64,000 bases of DNA from Pseudomonas oryzihabitans (GCF_014522265.1 NZ_CP017024.1:717501-781500); one strand, 5' to 3'. Shown: positions 27,689-37,581, numbered from the stretch's first letter. Made by a program: numbers and translations. The notes: generated from the letters alone by a model not told the origin.

Positions 27689-28467
27689 ATGTACGCCCTC
27701 TATCGCTCCCGCCATGTCCTCGGCTGGTTGCCGGCGGCGCTGGCAGCCGTGCTCATCGCCTGGACCCTGCAACGGGTGCCGCTGAAGATCCAGCCCAGCT
27801 ACGACGAGCCGCCGGTGCAGCTCGCCCTGGCCGAACCCGAGCCCGAAGCGCCGACACCACCGGTGCCGGAAGTAGAGACACCGCCGCCACCGCCAGTCCT
27901 GGAGCCCGAACCCGAGCCCACGCCGGACGTGCCGCCAGTCGTGACGGAGCAACCGGTCGCCCCGCCACCACCGCCCAAGCCACGGGTGGAGCCCAAGCCC
28001 CAGCCGAAACCGAAGCCCAAGCCGCGGGTGGAGCACCACCCCAAACCCGTGGCCAAGCCACAGCCCGTCGCGCCCCCGTCGCAACGCCGCCCAAGGCGAT
28101 GGAAGCTGCGCCGCACCCTGTACCGCCTGCCCCACCGCCACCCAAACCGCGAGTGGATGCCCAGGCCCTGGAAGGCGGCTACCTGCACGGCGTGCGCGGT
28201 GATCTGGAGCGCTACAAGCAATACCCCACTGGCCGCCAGGCGTCCCTGGAGCGCCCCAGCGGCAAGGTGGTGGTCTGGCTGCTCGTCGACCGCAACGGCA
28301 AGGTCCTCGACCGCGGCCTGGAAGAGCGCGCCAGCAGCATGCTACTCAATCGCGCCGCCACCAGCAGCCTGGCGCGCATCGAGCAGGTCAAGCCCTTCCC
28401 ACCGGAGGCCTTCGCCGGACGCAGCCAGCTGCGCATCACCGCCACCTTCGACTATTCGCCCCGTTAA
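27689..28467 (+). pseudogene. tonB: energy transducer TonB, frameshifted
   Basis: The first frame from the ATG at 27689 gives a membrane anchor (LGWLPAALAAVLIAWTLQ) and a long Pro-, Glu- and Lys-rich periplasm-spanning linker, up to a C5 run at 28073-28077. The TonB C-terminal domain (YLHGVRGDLERYKQYPTGRQ, SGKVVVWLLVDRNGKVLDRGL, VKPFPPEAFAG) is in the frame one base back, ending at TAA 28465-28467. Adding a single C restores PVAPPVATPPKAM and one continuous protein of about 259 residues. As written, the ribosome would run out of frame to 28495 and lose the receptor-contacting domain. Either a real mutation, a slippage site, or a homopolymer error. Confidence 0.88.
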
Positions 28468-28491
28468 CCACCAGCCTTTCGAGGATTCGAG

Positions 28492-30780
28492 ATGAACCGT
28501 AGCAAACTCTGTCTCGCCATCATGGCGGCCAGCCTGGGCCCCGGCCTGGTATGGGCCGACGGCACCGCCGAACGCGACGTGGGCACCATCGGTGTCCAGG
28601 GCAACACCACCCAGGGCGGCGGCTACCTGGCCCCGGAGCAGAGCGCCAAGTCGCGCTCCAGCCTGACCCGCGAGGCGATGGACAAGCAGACCGCTACCGC
28701 CAACGCCATCGATCGCCTGCAATACACGCCCGGCCTGCACGTCAGCAGCAACGACGCCAGCGGTATTTCCGGTTTCAACTTCACCATGCGCGGACTCAAT
28801 TCCAGCGAGATCGGGGTCTCGGTGGATGGCATGCCGCTCAACGACTCCGGCAGCTACAAGGTCTACGCCAACCTGCTGGGCGATCCGGAAAACCTGGACC
28901 AGATCTTTGTCACCCAGGGCTCCTCGGAACTGGACGGCCCGCACATCGGCTCCAGCGGCGGCAACATAGGCTTCACCACAGTCCGTCCAACAAAGGACAG
29001 CGACGTCTTGGTCAAGCAGGCGGTAGGCAACAATGGCCTGACCAAGACCTTCGCCCGGCTCAACACCGGCGAATTCAACGGCTTCAGCAACTGGCTGTCG
29101 GCCTCTCATACCGAGGGCGAACTCTGGCGTGGCAAGGGTGCGGTGCGTGCCGACCGGGTCGAATTCAACAGCTTCTTCGACCAGGGCAACGGCAATACCG
29201 GCAACCTGATCCTCAAGTACTACCGGCAGGACAACGACAGCTACACCAAGCTGACCAAGGCCCAGTTCCAGCAGGGGGGCCGTAGCTACACGCCGGCGCC
29301 AGACAACCCGGTACTGGGCAGCAACGGCAAGATCGCCCGCTACTACGAGTTCAGCAAGAACCCCTTCGAGAACTTCAGCGCCATCTTCAACGGCCACCTG
29401 CAGTTGCAGGACAATCTGGCGCTCAGCTTCAACCCCTATTTCTACTGGGGCGACGGCAGCGGCAATGGCTACTTCAGCAGCGCGCTGAATCGCAATTCCA
29501 GCCGCAATGGCGTCTATGACCTGAGCAACCTGAACAGCGCCGCCGGTTATGCCGCCGATGGCACGCCCAACTCCGGCGTCTACTACCGGCCCTCGCGCAC
29601 CCAGACCTGGCGCCCAGGCGTGACCACCAAGCTGACCTGGGACGTGAATGACGCCCACAGCCTGCAATTCGGCTACTGGTTCGAATATGCCCGGCAATCG
29701 CAGACCCAGCCCTATATCCCGATCGATGCGGCGGGCAAGGCAGATGACAACTTCTGGCCGGATGCCCGCAGCGTGGTGGACGCTCGCGGCAACCGGATCC
29801 AGGGCCGCGACCGCTACACCGAAACCCCGGCGCACAAACTCTGGGTGCAGGACACCTGGACCCTGAGCCCGGACTGGACCCTGAACGTCGGCACTGCCTA
29901 CCAAAAGGTGGAGCGCAAGGCCGACAACCATGGCGATCTTGGCAGCCTGCCCTTCGAGCGCTCGCGCAGCTACGACGCCTTCCTGCCCAGCGCCGGGCTG
30001 AGCTACCAGCTCGATGCGCAGAATCAGCTGTTCTACAACGTCAACCGCAACATGCGGGTGCCGGCCAACTACGTGCTGTACGACAGCAGCCCGGACTCCC
30101 TCAACCTGCGACCGGAATTCAGCTGGAACCAGGAACTGGGCTGGCGCCAGCAGCGCGAGACCATGGCCTTCTCGGCAAGCCTGTTCTTCCTCAAGTTCAA
30201 GGATCGCCAGGCCTCGAGCAAGGACATCAACGGCGACAGCCTCAGCTTCAACGGTGGCGACGTCGACAACAGCGGCCTGGAGCTGGCCTGGAGCGGCCTA
30301 CTGCCCCACCATTTCAACTACTACACCTCCTACACCTATACCCGCTCGATCCAGCAGGACGACCTGCCGGTCTATAACAAGGGGCAGCGCATCGAGCTGC
30401 CTACCAAGGGCAAGCAATTCGCCAACGTGCCGCGCACCATGCTGGCCGCCAATATCGGTTATGACGACGGCCGCTACTACGGCACCTTCGGCGGCAAGTA
30501 CAGCAGCAAGCTCTATGGCGATCTGACCAACGACGAGAGCGTGTCGGGCGCCACGGTCTTCAACCTGGGTGCCGGCGTCTACCTGCCCACCGACAAACGC
30601 TTCCTCAAGGACGCCACCCTGCGGCTGAACGTCGACAACCTGTTCGACAAGAGGTACCTGGACGACGTCGACAGCGTGCAGACCAATGCCGTTGCCTACC
30701 AGGGCTATGCCGGTAGCAGCCCGACCTACAACGTCGCCATGGAACGCACCGTGACCGTTTCCCTGGAAGGCCATTTCTGA
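28492..30780 (+). CDS. TonB-dependent outer-membrane receptor
   Basis: A 762-residue receptor. Signal peptide at 1-22 (MAASLGPGLVWA). The plug domain spans about 45-165: YTPGLHVSSNDASGISGFNFTMRGLNSSEIGVSVDGMPLND and the GSSGGNIGFTTV end. The 22-strand barrel follows and ends in Phe (SLEGHF), the insertion signal. LRLNVDNLFDKRYLDD is the usual C-terminal TonB-receptor box. The substrate is not readable from sequence; its own exbD, tonB and exbB genes in the operon suggest a dedicated uptake route, and a divergent nucleotidase hints at a phosphorylated ligand. GAGG is eight bases before the ATG. Confidence 0.94.
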   Translation: MNRSKLCLAIMAASLGPGLVWADGTAERDVGTIGVQGNTTQGGGYLAPEQSAKSRSSLTREAMDKQTATANAIDRLQYTPGLHVSSNDASGISGFNFTMRGLNSSEIGVSVDGMPLNDSGSYKVYANLLGDPENLDQIFVTQGSSELDGPHIGSSGGNIGFTTVRPTKDSDVLVKQAVGNNGLTKTFARLNTGEFNGFSNWLSASHTEGELWRGKGAVRADRVEFNSFFDQGNGNTGNLILKYYRQDNDSYTKLTKAQFQQGGRSYTPAPDNPVLGSNGKIARYYEFSKNPFENFSAIFNGHLQLQDNLALSFNPYFYWGDGSGNGYFSSALNRNSSRNGVYDLSNLNSAAGYAADGTPNSGVYYRPSRTQTWRPGVTTKLTWDVNDAHSLQFGYWFEYARQSQTQPYIPIDAAGKADDNFWPDARSVVDARGNRIQGRDRYTETPAHKLWVQDTWTLSPDWTLNVGTAYQKVERKADNHGDLGSLPFERSRSYDAFLPSAGLSYQLDAQNQLFYNVNRNMRVPANYVLYDSSPDSLNLRPEFSWNQELGWRQQRETMAFSASLFFLKFKDRQASSKDINGDSLSFNGGDVDNSGLELAWSGLLPHHFNYYTSYTYTRSIQQDDLPVYNKGQRIELPTKGKQFANVPRTMLAANIGYDDGRYYGTFGGKYSSKLYGDLTNDESVSGATVFNLGAGVYLPTDKRFLKDATLRLNVDNLFDKRYLDDVDSVQTNAVAYQGYAGSSPTYNVAMERTVTVSLEGHF

Positions 30781-30794
30781 TCCCGGAGCCCCGC

Positions 30795-31445
30795 ATGAAT
30801 ACCCAACTCCTGCACGACGCCACCTTCTACATCCTCTATGGCTGCATCGCCCTGGCGCTGTTCATTGCCATCGAGCGTGGCCTGTTCTTCGCCTACACCC
30901 GTCGCCAGGCCAGGCACCTGGCCGAGGCCCTGATCCAGCGCGAGGTGCAGCAGAGCGGTCGGCTGCCAGCCGCCCTGGCCGAGCGACCCGGTCTGCCGGT
31001 CAACATGATCGAGCCGATCCTGGCCCAGCGCGGCCGGCTCGATCACCAGGCGCTGGAAGATCTGGTCGATACCCAGTACCTGGCCACCCGGGCACCCCTG
31101 GCGCGCAGCCTGTGGATCATCGAGACCATCACCACCGCCGCTCCGCTGCTGGGCCTGCTCGGTACCATCCTCGGCATCATCGACACCTTCAAGGCACTGG
31201 CCTCGGCCGGGGTGTCCGATCCGGGGCAGATCTCCGGTGGCATCGGCACGGCGCTGTTCGCCACCGGCCTGGGCATCGCCGTGGCTCTGCTTTGCGTGGT
31301 CTTCCATAATTTCTTCCAGGACCGCCAGGAGCGCATCAACGAACAGCTCAAGATCGTGCTGATCCGGGCACGTGGCGCCGCCAGCTCGCCTACCCAGGCC
31401 GAGCTGGCTGAAGACCTGTCGCCCACGCGGCTCCGTCAGGCTTGA
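30795..31445 (+). CDS. exbB: MotA/TolQ/ExbB proton channel protein
   Basis: A 216-residue inner-membrane protein with three helices: about 8-28, then after the cytoplasmic domain, 114-136 and 150-175. The signature ETITTAAPLLGLLGTILGIIDTF and the helix 3 GGIGTALFATGLGIAVALLCVVFHNFF with its conserved Thr are typical of ExbB/TolQ. It partners ExbD to drive TonB. It is unusual that the receptor gene separates it from exbD and tonB. It starts 14 bases after the receptor stop; a GC palindrome follows. Confidence 0.93.
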   Translation: MNTQLLHDATFYILYGCIALALFIAIERGLFFAYTRRQARHLAEALIQREVQQSGRLPAALAERPGLPVNMIEPILAQRGRLDHQALEDLVDTQYLATRAPLARSLWIIETITTAAPLLGLLGTILGIIDTFKALASAGVSDPGQISGGIGTALFATGLGIAVALLCVVFHNFFQDRQERINEQLKIVLIRARGAASSPTQAELAEDLSPTRLRQA

Positions 31446-31451
31446 GTCGAA

Positions 31452-31475
31452 GTCCTCGCGGCGCGCCGCGAGGAC
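31452..31475 (+). terminator. 24-base perfect palindrome after exbB
   Basis: A self-complementary sequence of GTCCTCGCGGC and GCCGCGAGGAC around a central GC, seven bases after the exbB stop. It would form a very stable hairpin and probably ends or stabilises the operon transcript. No T tract follows. Confidence 0.5.
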
Positions 31476-31502
31476 GCCCTACGCTGCTGCCGGAGGACCG
31501 CC

Positions 31503-32057
31503 ATGCTGCCGCAACCCAGCCTGCTCACCGAACGCCTGGCGCTACGTCCCTGCAGCGAGCGGGACGTACCTGCCCTGGTGACTCTGGCCGGCGACCCGCG
31601 TATCGCCGCCACCACCGGTACCCTGCCCCATCCCTACACCGAGGCGATCGCCCACCAGTGGCTCGCCACCCATGCACCGGGCTGGTCCACAGGTAGCCAA
31701 GCCCACTTCGCCATCGTCGACCGGACGCGCGACGATCTGCGCGGCGTTATCTCGCTGCGCCGCGATGGCCAGGATACGGCCAATATCGGCTACTGGATTG
31801 GCGTGCCCTCCTGGGGCCAGGGCCTGGCAACCGAAGCCTGCGCCGCCCTGATTGCCTTCGGCTTCGACCATTGGGCGCTGAGCGCCATCAACGGCCGCCA
31901 CCTGCCAGAGAATCCCGCCTCGGGGCGCGTACTGCTCAAGAACGGCTTTACGCTGCAGGGACAGGTCCGCGCCCTGTTCCCCATCCGTGGTGGTGAGGAG
32001 AAGCTGGACAGCTACCAGCTCACCCGCGAGCGCTGGCTGGCTCGTCTGCTGGATTGA
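31503..32057 (+). CDS. GNAT family N-acetyltransferase (RimJ/RimL type)
   Basis: A 184-residue acetyltransferase. The RimJ/L-like layout is clear: LLTERLALRPCSERDVPALVTLAGD at the start, GVISLRRDGQDTANIGYWIGVPSWGQGLATEACAALIAFGFD with the acetyl-CoA motif WGQGLATEA, and NPASGRVLLKNGFTLQG near the end. Such enzymes acetylate ribosomal proteins, other proteins or small molecules; the acceptor here is unknown. GGAGG-like sequence precedes the ATG. Confidence 0.9.
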   Translation: MLPQPSLLTERLALRPCSERDVPALVTLAGDPRIAATTGTLPHPYTEAIAHQWLATHAPGWSTGSQAHFAIVDRTRDDLRGVISLRRDGQDTANIGYWIGVPSWGQGLATEACAALIAFGFDHWALSAINGRHLPENPASGRVLLKNGFTLQGQVRALFPIRGGEEKLDSYQLTRERWLARLLD

Positions 32058-32131
32058 ATTCCCGCGCGACGCCTGGGGTCCCTTCTGGATCGGCAGGCCA
32101 ACCGCGGCCTGCGCCCCAAAGGAGAACGCTC

Positions 32132-33139
32132 ATGCACGCCATACGCCTACGCAAACCCGGTGGTCTGGACCAGCTGGAAGCCTGCGAACTGCCTGATCCC
32201 GGGCAGCCGGGGGCTGGTGAGATCCGGGTGCGGATCAAGGCCAGCTCGCTGAATTTCCATGACCTGGGCGTGGTGCTGGGCAAGATGCCGACCGCCGATG
32301 GGCGCATTCCCATGTCCGATGGCGCCGGCGTGGTCGAGGCCGTGGGCGCCGGGGTCAGCGAGTTCGCCGTGGGCGATCACGTGGTCTCGACCTTCTTTCC
32401 CCACTGGCTGGATGGCGAGCCGCCCATCGATGACTTTTCCACGACCCCTGGCGATGGCGTCGACGGCTTCGCCTGCGAGGTGGTGGTACGCCCGGCCACG
32501 GCCTTCACCCTGGCGCCCAAGGGCTACAGCCATGCCGAGGCGGCGACCCTGACCACCGCCGGACTCACCGCCTGGCGCGCCCTGGTGGTGGATGGCGGAC
32601 TCAAGGCCGGCGACAGCGTGCTGATCATGGGGACCGGCGGGGTGTCGATCTTCGCTCTGCAGATGGCCAAGGCCATGGGCGCCACGGTGATTGCCACCTC
32701 CTCCTCGGACGAGAAGCTGCAGCGCGCCTATGCCCTGGGCGCCGATCACCTGATCAATTATCGCGACGAACCGGAATGGGGTGCCAAGGTGCAGGCCATC
32801 ACCGGCGGCCGTGGCGTCGACATCGTGGTGGAAGTGGGCGGCCCGGCGACCCTGGCGCAGTCGATCCAGGCCGCGCGTATCCATGGTCACCTGGCGCTGA
32901 TCGGGGTGCTCACCGGCGTCGAGGGGCAAGTCCCCACGGCCAATCTGATGCGCCGCCATCAGCGGCTGCAGGGGCTGATCGTCGGCAGCCGTCGCCAGCA
33001 GCAGGAGATGATCAAGGCGCTGGAAGGCAACGGCATTAAGCCGGTCATCGATCGCAGTTATCCGCTAGACGAAATTGCCGCGGCCTTCGCCTTCCAGAAG
33101 GACGGCAGCCACTTCGGCAAGATCGTCCTGGAGTTCTAA
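32132..33139 (+). CDS. zinc-independent medium-chain dehydrogenase (quinone oxidoreductase-like)
   Basis: A 335-residue medium-chain dehydrogenase/reductase. The ATG at 32132 has AAGGAG seven bases upstream. GroES-like half: IRVRIKASSLNFHDLGVVLGKMP.. GVVEAVGAGVSEFAVGDHVV; Rossmann half: LIMGTGGVSIFALQMAKAMGATVIATSSSDEKLQ. The catalytic and structural zinc cysteines of classical alcohol dehydrogenases are missing, which places it with NADPH:quinone oxidoreductases/enoyl reductases. The substrate is unknown. The next gene is a response regulator preceded by a strong hairpin. Confidence 0.9.
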   Translation: MHAIRLRKPGGLDQLEACELPDPGQPGAGEIRVRIKASSLNFHDLGVVLGKMPTADGRIPMSDGAGVVEAVGAGVSEFAVGDHVVSTFFPHWLDGEPPIDDFSTTPGDGVDGFACEVVVRPATAFTLAPKGYSHAEAATLTTAGLTAWRALVVDGGLKAGDSVLIMGTGGVSIFALQMAKAMGATVIATSSSDEKLQRAYALGADHLINYRDEPEWGAKVQAITGGRGVDIVVEVGGPATLAQSIQAARIHGHLALIGVLTGVEGQVPTANLMRRHQRLQGLIVGSRRQQQEMIKALEGNGIKPVIDRSYPLDEIAAAFAFQKDGSHFGKIVLEF

Positions 33140-33183
33140 CAATGGTCAGACAAAAGCCGGACTGACGCCGGCAAGGCTCTGCT

Positions 33184-33220
33184 AGACTTCCGGAATCGTC
33201 TCGTCGCGTTCCGGAAGTCT
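33184..33220 (+). promoter_or_regulatory. hairpin sequestering the ribosome site of the receiver gene
   Basis: AGACTTCCGGAA at 33184-33195 and TTCCGGAAGTCT at 33209-33220 are perfect complements with a 13-base loop. The only Shine-Dalgarno-like sequence (GGAAG, 33213-33217) is inside the 3' arm, and the ATG follows two bases after the stem. In RNA this should block initiation; as DNA it is also a good dimeric operator. It may additionally end the upstream dehydrogenase transcript. Confidence 0.6.
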
Positions 33221-33222
33221 CG

Positions 33223-33615
33223 ATGACCTCGCCAGATCCCCTTCCCTATCTCGTCGTCATCGAAGACAACAGCCTGCTCGCCGAGCTGCTGAGCAACCAT
33301 CTCGAAGACCGCCTCTGCTGGACCTGTCGGCAGTTCGACAATGCCGACGATGCCCTGGTGCATCTGCTCCAGCAGCAGCAGGCTCCCGGGCTGGTAATCA
33401 CCGATCACCTGATGCCCGGCCAGCTGCGCGGCGGTGAATTGGCCGAAATGCTGCTCCAGCGCTGGCCCGCGCTGCCCATGGTCATCACCTCGGGCTATGG
33501 CTACGAGATCACCACGGCGCTGCCCCCGCAGGTGATCTTCCTGCAGAAGCCCTGGACGCTCGATGAGGTGGATTCGGCGGTACGCCTCGCACGCGCGCGT
33601 CAGGCGGGCGGTTAG
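33223..33615 (+). CDS. single-domain response regulator
   Basis: A 130-residue stand-alone receiver protein, with no output domain. Acidic pocket Glu14-Asp15 in VVIEDNSLLAE, phospho-acceptor Asp61 in LVITDHLMPG, the Thr/Ser in VITSGYG and the Lys in FLQKPW. It is tail to tail with a second receiver gene, the stop codons overlapping, and both lie beside a hybrid kinase. It may act as a phosphate shuttle or sink. Its start is buried in a hairpin, which suggests translational control. Confidence 0.9.
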   Translation: MTSPDPLPYLVVIEDNSLLAELLSNHLEDRLCWTCRQFDNADDALVHLLQQQQAPGLVITDHLMPGQLRGGELAEMLLQRWPALPMVITSGYGYEITTALPPQVIFLQKPWTLDEVDSAVRLARARQAGG

Positions 33616-33995
33616 ACGCCCAGCTGGCCGCAGGCCTTCAGCAACTGGTCGATGGTCCAGGGCTTGGGCAGGAACAGCGCCCGGTCTTCGCGTTCGGCGT
33701 ACTGCTGTCCGGTATAGCCGGACGACACCAGTATCGGCAACTGCGGAAAACGTTGGCGGACCTGTTTGGCCAGGGCGAGACCATCCAGCCGACCGGGCAT
33801 GCGCACGTCGGTGAAGAGGAGATCAGGCGGCAGCGGGTCGGCTTCGAACCAGCACCAGGCGGCATCGGCGGTGTCGAACGACTGGACGGCATAACCCTCC
33901 ATCTCGAACACCTCCGTCGCCAGCGATCGCAGTACAGGATCGTCCTCGACCACCAGCACAGTGGTAACGGCTGCGGAAGAAACTACATCGGTCAT
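33612..33995 (-). CDS. single-domain response regulator
   Basis: A 127-residue receiver protein. Acidic pocket Glu-Asp-Asp in LVVEDDPVLRSL, phospho-acceptor Asp63 in LFTDVRMPG, Ser/Thr in LVSSGYTG and Lys in FLPKPWTID. It resembles the receiver that ends hybrid kinases of the neighbouring type. It is convergent with the other receiver, overlapping by four bases, and divergent from the hybrid kinase at 34240, with a 244-base AT-rich gap holding both promoters. The likely partner is that kinase, by position only. Confidence 0.9.
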   Translation of the reverse strand: MTDVVSSAAVTTVLVVEDDPVLRSLATEVFEMEGYAVQSFDTADAAWCWFEADPLPPDLLFTDVRMPGRLDGLALAKQVRQRFPQLPILVSSGYTGQQYAEREDRALFLPKPWTIDQLLKACGQLGV

Positions 33996-34239
33996 GGCAA
34001 CGCTACTTCATTAGTACGACTAAATAGACCGAAATTACTCGAATTGGATCACAACCCTCGGATGGACGGCTGGCCGCTTGGTACCGGCACTTGTCTGATG
34101 CCGTAACGGCTACTTAATTCCCTGCCTGTCGGAAAAAGGTGCTGGCAGATCGCTAGCCGGCGCCCGACTCTCTTACTCTAAGGCTCTTGCTGGACGTCAT
34201 TGGCGTCCGCTTCCGCTGCCCACGCGCTTGAAAGATCCC

Positions 34240-37200
34240 ATGGCTGAATCCGCTCCCTCCTACGCTGAACTCCAGGCCGAAGTCCGCCGCCTCCGCGCCG
34301 CGCTCGACCAGTGCACCGCGCTGCCACCCCAGGACGCCCAGCGGCGCCTGGCGATCTTCGATGGCGCCATCGATTTCGCCATGGTCGTACTGGATCCGGC
34401 CGGGGTCATCACCGACTGGAACACCGGCGCCGAGCGCCTGCTGGGCTGGACCGCCACGGAGATCCGCGGCGCCCCGGCAGAGTGCTTCTTCACCCCGGAA
34501 GACAACCGGAACGGCCGGGCCGCGCTGGAAATGCGGCTGGCGCTGCAGGACGGTCGCGCCGAAGACGAACGCTGGCACCTGCGACGCGACGGCACCCGCT
34601 TCTGGGCCAGCGGCGAGATGCATCCGCTGCACGACGACGCCGGCCGCCATACCGGCTTCGTCAAGATCCTGCGCGACCGCACCCCCCAGCACCTGGCCGG
34701 CGAGGCCCTGCGTGACAGCCAGCGCCACGTCGGCGAGGTGCAGCGGCAACTGGCGGAGAGCGAGCGCTACTGGCGCGGCCTGTTCGAGCAACTGGACGAG
34801 GGCTTCATCCTTGGCACCATCCTGCGTGATGACCAGGGCCATGGCCGGGACTGGCGCTATGACCAGGTCAACCGCGCCTGGTGCACCCACTTCGGCCTGA
34901 GCGCGGAACAGACGATCGGCCAGACAGCCCGCACCCTGTTTCCCGAACTCGAAGACCTCTGGGTGGAGGATTTCACCCGGGTGGTAGATACCGGCCAGTC
35001 GTTCAGTTACGTGCGGCAATTCCAGTTCAACGGCCGCTGGTACGAAGGCCATGCGCACAAGGCTGGCCCGGACAGCTTTCTGGTGCTGTTCCTGGATGTC
35101 ACCGAGCGCGAGCAGGCCGCCCAGGCCACCCGTGACGAAGAGCGCTATCGCCGCGCCCTGGCGGAGTTGGGCGAAGGCTTCAGCCAGCTGAACGACATCG
35201 AGGCGGTCACCGAACTCGCCTGCACCGCCCTGGGCACCATCCTGAATGCCCATCTGGTGGGCTACGGTCTGGTGGACGCCGAGACCGAGACCATCACCGT
35301 GGAACGCGACTGGACGATCCCGGGCGCCCGCAGCCTGATGGGCACGCTGAATTTTCGCGACTACGGCAGCTACAGCGAGGCCTTCAAGCGCGGCGAAACC
35401 GTGGTGATCGAGGACGTGCAGCAAGACCCTCGTACCCGTGACAACCTCGCGGCCCTGCAACGCCTGGAGACCCGCGCCCTCGTCAACCTGCCGCTGTTCG
35501 AGCACGGCAACCTGGTGGCCCTGCTCTATGTCTGTTCCAGTCAGCCGCGGCGCTGGACGCCGGCCGAGCTGCAGTTCATACGCGAGGTCGCCAATCGCAC
35601 CCGCTCGGCCACGGCGCGACTGACCGCGGAACGTGCCTTGCGCGACAGCGAACTCAATCTGCGCCTGGTGGCCGACACCCTGCCCTGCCTGATCGCCTTC
35701 GTCGATCGCGACCTGATCTATCGCTTCGCCAATATCGAGGCGCCCAAGTGGTTCAGGGACGCGCCGCAGAGCATCCTGGGCCGCAGCATGGCCGAGGTGT
35801 TCGCGCCGGAACTGTTCGCCGCCCGGCGTCCGGCCATCCAGGCCGCCCTGGACGGTACCCCGGCGCGACTGGACCTGCCGTGGGCCTGGCCGGATGGCCG
35901 CCGGCGCATCGCCGACATCCACTACCGCCCACGGCGCGATGCGCGCGGTGCGGTGGACGGCTTCTATGTCTTCGCCCAGGACGTCACCATCCAGCGCGAC
36001 GCCCAGGCGCTGATCCAGGCGCAGAATCTCAGCCTCAGCCAGGAGGTCCAGGCCCGTACCGCCGAGCGCGACCGGCTCTGGGCGCTCAGCGAAGACCTGC
36101 TGCTCACCGCCGACTTCACCGGGCAGCTCCTGCGGGTGAGTCCGTCCTGGTCGCGCGGCCTGGGCTATTCCGAGGCCGAGTTGCTCAGCCGCCCTTACAC
36201 CGAACTCATCCATCCCGATGATCTGCCCGGCGTGCTGATGGCGCTGGACGAACTGCGCCGCAGCGGCCTGCCGGCGCGGGTGGAGAATCGCGTCCAGGCG
36301 GCGGACGGCAGCTGGCGCTGGCTGTCCTGGACGCTGTCGATGGACACCGAACAGGATCGCCTCACCGGCGCCGGGCGCGACATCACCCGGGAAAAGGACG
36401 CCGCGGAAACCCAGGCGCTGCTGGAAGAGCAGTTGCGCCAGTCGCAGAAGATGGAAGCGGTCGGCCAACTCACCGGCGGCCTGGCCCACGACTTCAACAA
36501 CCTGCTCGCCGGTATCGTCGGCAGTCTGGACCTGCTCACGGTGCGCATCGGCCAGGGTCGGCTGAACAATCTCGAGCGCTACACCACCGCCGCCCAGGGC
36601 GCCGCCATTCGCGCCGCCGCCCTGACCCACCGGCTGCTGGCCTTTTCCCGCCGGCAGACGCTGGACCCCAAGCCCACCGACGTCAATCGCCTGGTGGCCG
36701 GCATGGAAGACCTGATCCGCCGCACGGTGGGGCCGGCGATCCAGATCGAGGTGGTGGCCAGCAGCGAGCTGTGGTCGACCCTGGTCGATCCGCCGCAGCT
36801 GGAAAACGCCCTGCTCAATCTCTGCATCAACGCCCGCGACGCCATGCCCGAGGGCGGCCGGATCTTCATCGAGACCGCCAATCGGGCGCTGGATGCGCGC
36901 ATGGGCCGGGTCCGCGACCTGGACCCGGGCGACTACATCGCCCTCTCGGTGACCGACAACGGCTGCGGCATGCCGCCCGAGGTGATTGCCAAGGCCTTCG
37001 ACCCCTTCTTCACCACCAAGCCGATCGGGGTGGGCACCGGGCTGGGCCTGTCGATGATCTACGGCTTCGTGCGCCAGTCCGGCGGCCAGGCACGCATCCA
37101 TTCCCAGGTCGATCAGGGCACCAGCGTCACCCTCTTCCTGCCGCGCCATCGCGAAGTGGCCACTGGCGTTGACCTCGCCGCCAGCCAGCCGACCCTGCCG

Positions 37201-37581
37201 CGCCAGGGCCACGGCGAAACGGTGCTGGTGGTGGATGACGAACCCACGGTGCGGATGCTGGTGGTGGAGGTGCTGGAAGAACTGGGCTACGCCGCCCTGG
37301 AAGCGGCGGATGCCAGCTCCGGGCTGCGCCTGCTGGAATCCGATGTGCGCATCGACCTGCTGATCAGCGATGTCGGCCTGCCTGGCGGGATGAACGGCCG
37401 GCAGATGGCCGATGCCGCCCGCCAGCGCCGCCCCGGACTCAAGGTGCTGTTCATCACCGGCTACGCCGAAAACGCCGTGGTCGGCAACGGCCACCTGGAG
37501 CCCGGCATGCACGTGATGACCAAGCCCTTCGCCATGGACGCCCTGGCGGTGCGCATTCGCGATCTGATCGTAGGGACCTGA
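34240..37581 (+). CDS. multi-PAS/GAF hybrid histidine kinase
   Basis: A 1113-residue cytoplasmic sensor kinase with no membrane helix. Order: PAS (about 30-150), PAS (165-285), GAF (305-460), PAS (470-590), PAS (615-720), HisKA with His750 in [16 protein letters not shown], HATPase (about 840-970; N, G1 and G2 boxes [31 protein letters not shown]), then a C-terminal receiver with acceptor Asp1044 in [11 protein letters not shown]. The ATG at 34240 is used in preference to a nearby upstream TTG. The signal is unknown. Separate receiver genes upstream suggest an extended phosphorelay. Confidence 0.93.
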   Translation: MAESAPSYAELQAEVRRLRAALDQCTALPPQDAQRRLAIFDGAIDFAMVVLDPAGVITDWNTGAERLLGWTATEIRGAPAECFFTPEDNRNGRAALEMRLALQDGRAEDERWHLRRDGTRFWASGEMHPLHDDAGRHTGFVKILRDRTPQHLAGEALRDSQRHVGEVQRQLAESERYWRGLFEQLDEGFILGTILRDDQGHGRDWRYDQVNRAWCTHFGLSAEQTIGQTARTLFPELEDLWVEDFTRVVDTGQSFSYVRQFQFNGRWYEGHAHKAGPDSFLVLFLDVTEREQAAQATRDEERYRRALAELGEGFSQLNDIEAVTELACTALGTILNAHLVGYGLVDAETETITVERDWTIPGARSLMGTLNFRDYGSYSEAFKRGETVVIEDVQQDPRTRDNLAALQRLETRALVNLPLFEHGNLVALLYVCSSQPRRWTPAELQFIREVANRTRSATARLTAERALRDSELNLRLVADTLPCLIAFVDRDLIYRFANIEAPKWFRDAPQSILGRSMAEVFAPELFAARRPAIQAALDGTPARLDLPWAWPDGRRRIADIHYRPRRDARGAVDGFYVFAQDVTIQRDAQALIQAQNLSLSQEVQARTAERDRLWALSEDLLLTADFTGQLLRVSPSWSRGLGYSEAELLSRPYTELIHPDDLPGVLMALDELRRSGLPARVENRVQAADGSWRWLSWTLSMDTEQDRLTGAGRDITREKDAAETQALLEEQLRQSQKMEAVGQLTGGLAHDFNNLLAGIVGSLDLLTVRIGQGRLNNLERYTTAAQGAAIRAAALTHRLLAFSRRQTLDPKPTDVNRLVAGMEDLIRRTVGPAIQIEVVASSELWSTLVDPPQLENALLNLCINARDAMPEGGRIFIETANRALDARMGRVRDLDPGDYIALSVTDNGCGMPPEVIAKAFDPFFTTKPIGVGTGLGLSMIYGFVRQSGGQARIHSQVDQGTSVTLFLPRHREVATGVDLAASQPTLPRQGHGETVLVVDDEPTVRMLVVEVLEELGYAALEAADASSGLRLLESDVRIDLLISDVGLPGGMNGRQMADAARQRRPGLKVLFITGYAENAVVGNGHLEPGMHVMTKPFAMDALAVRIRDLIVGT

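Noticed and set aside
28073-28077. Programmed -1 frameshift producing full-length TonB
   Set aside because: The run is G_CCC_CCG, not a standard X_XXY_YYZ heptamer, and no clear downstream structure stands out; mutation or sequencing error is simpler.
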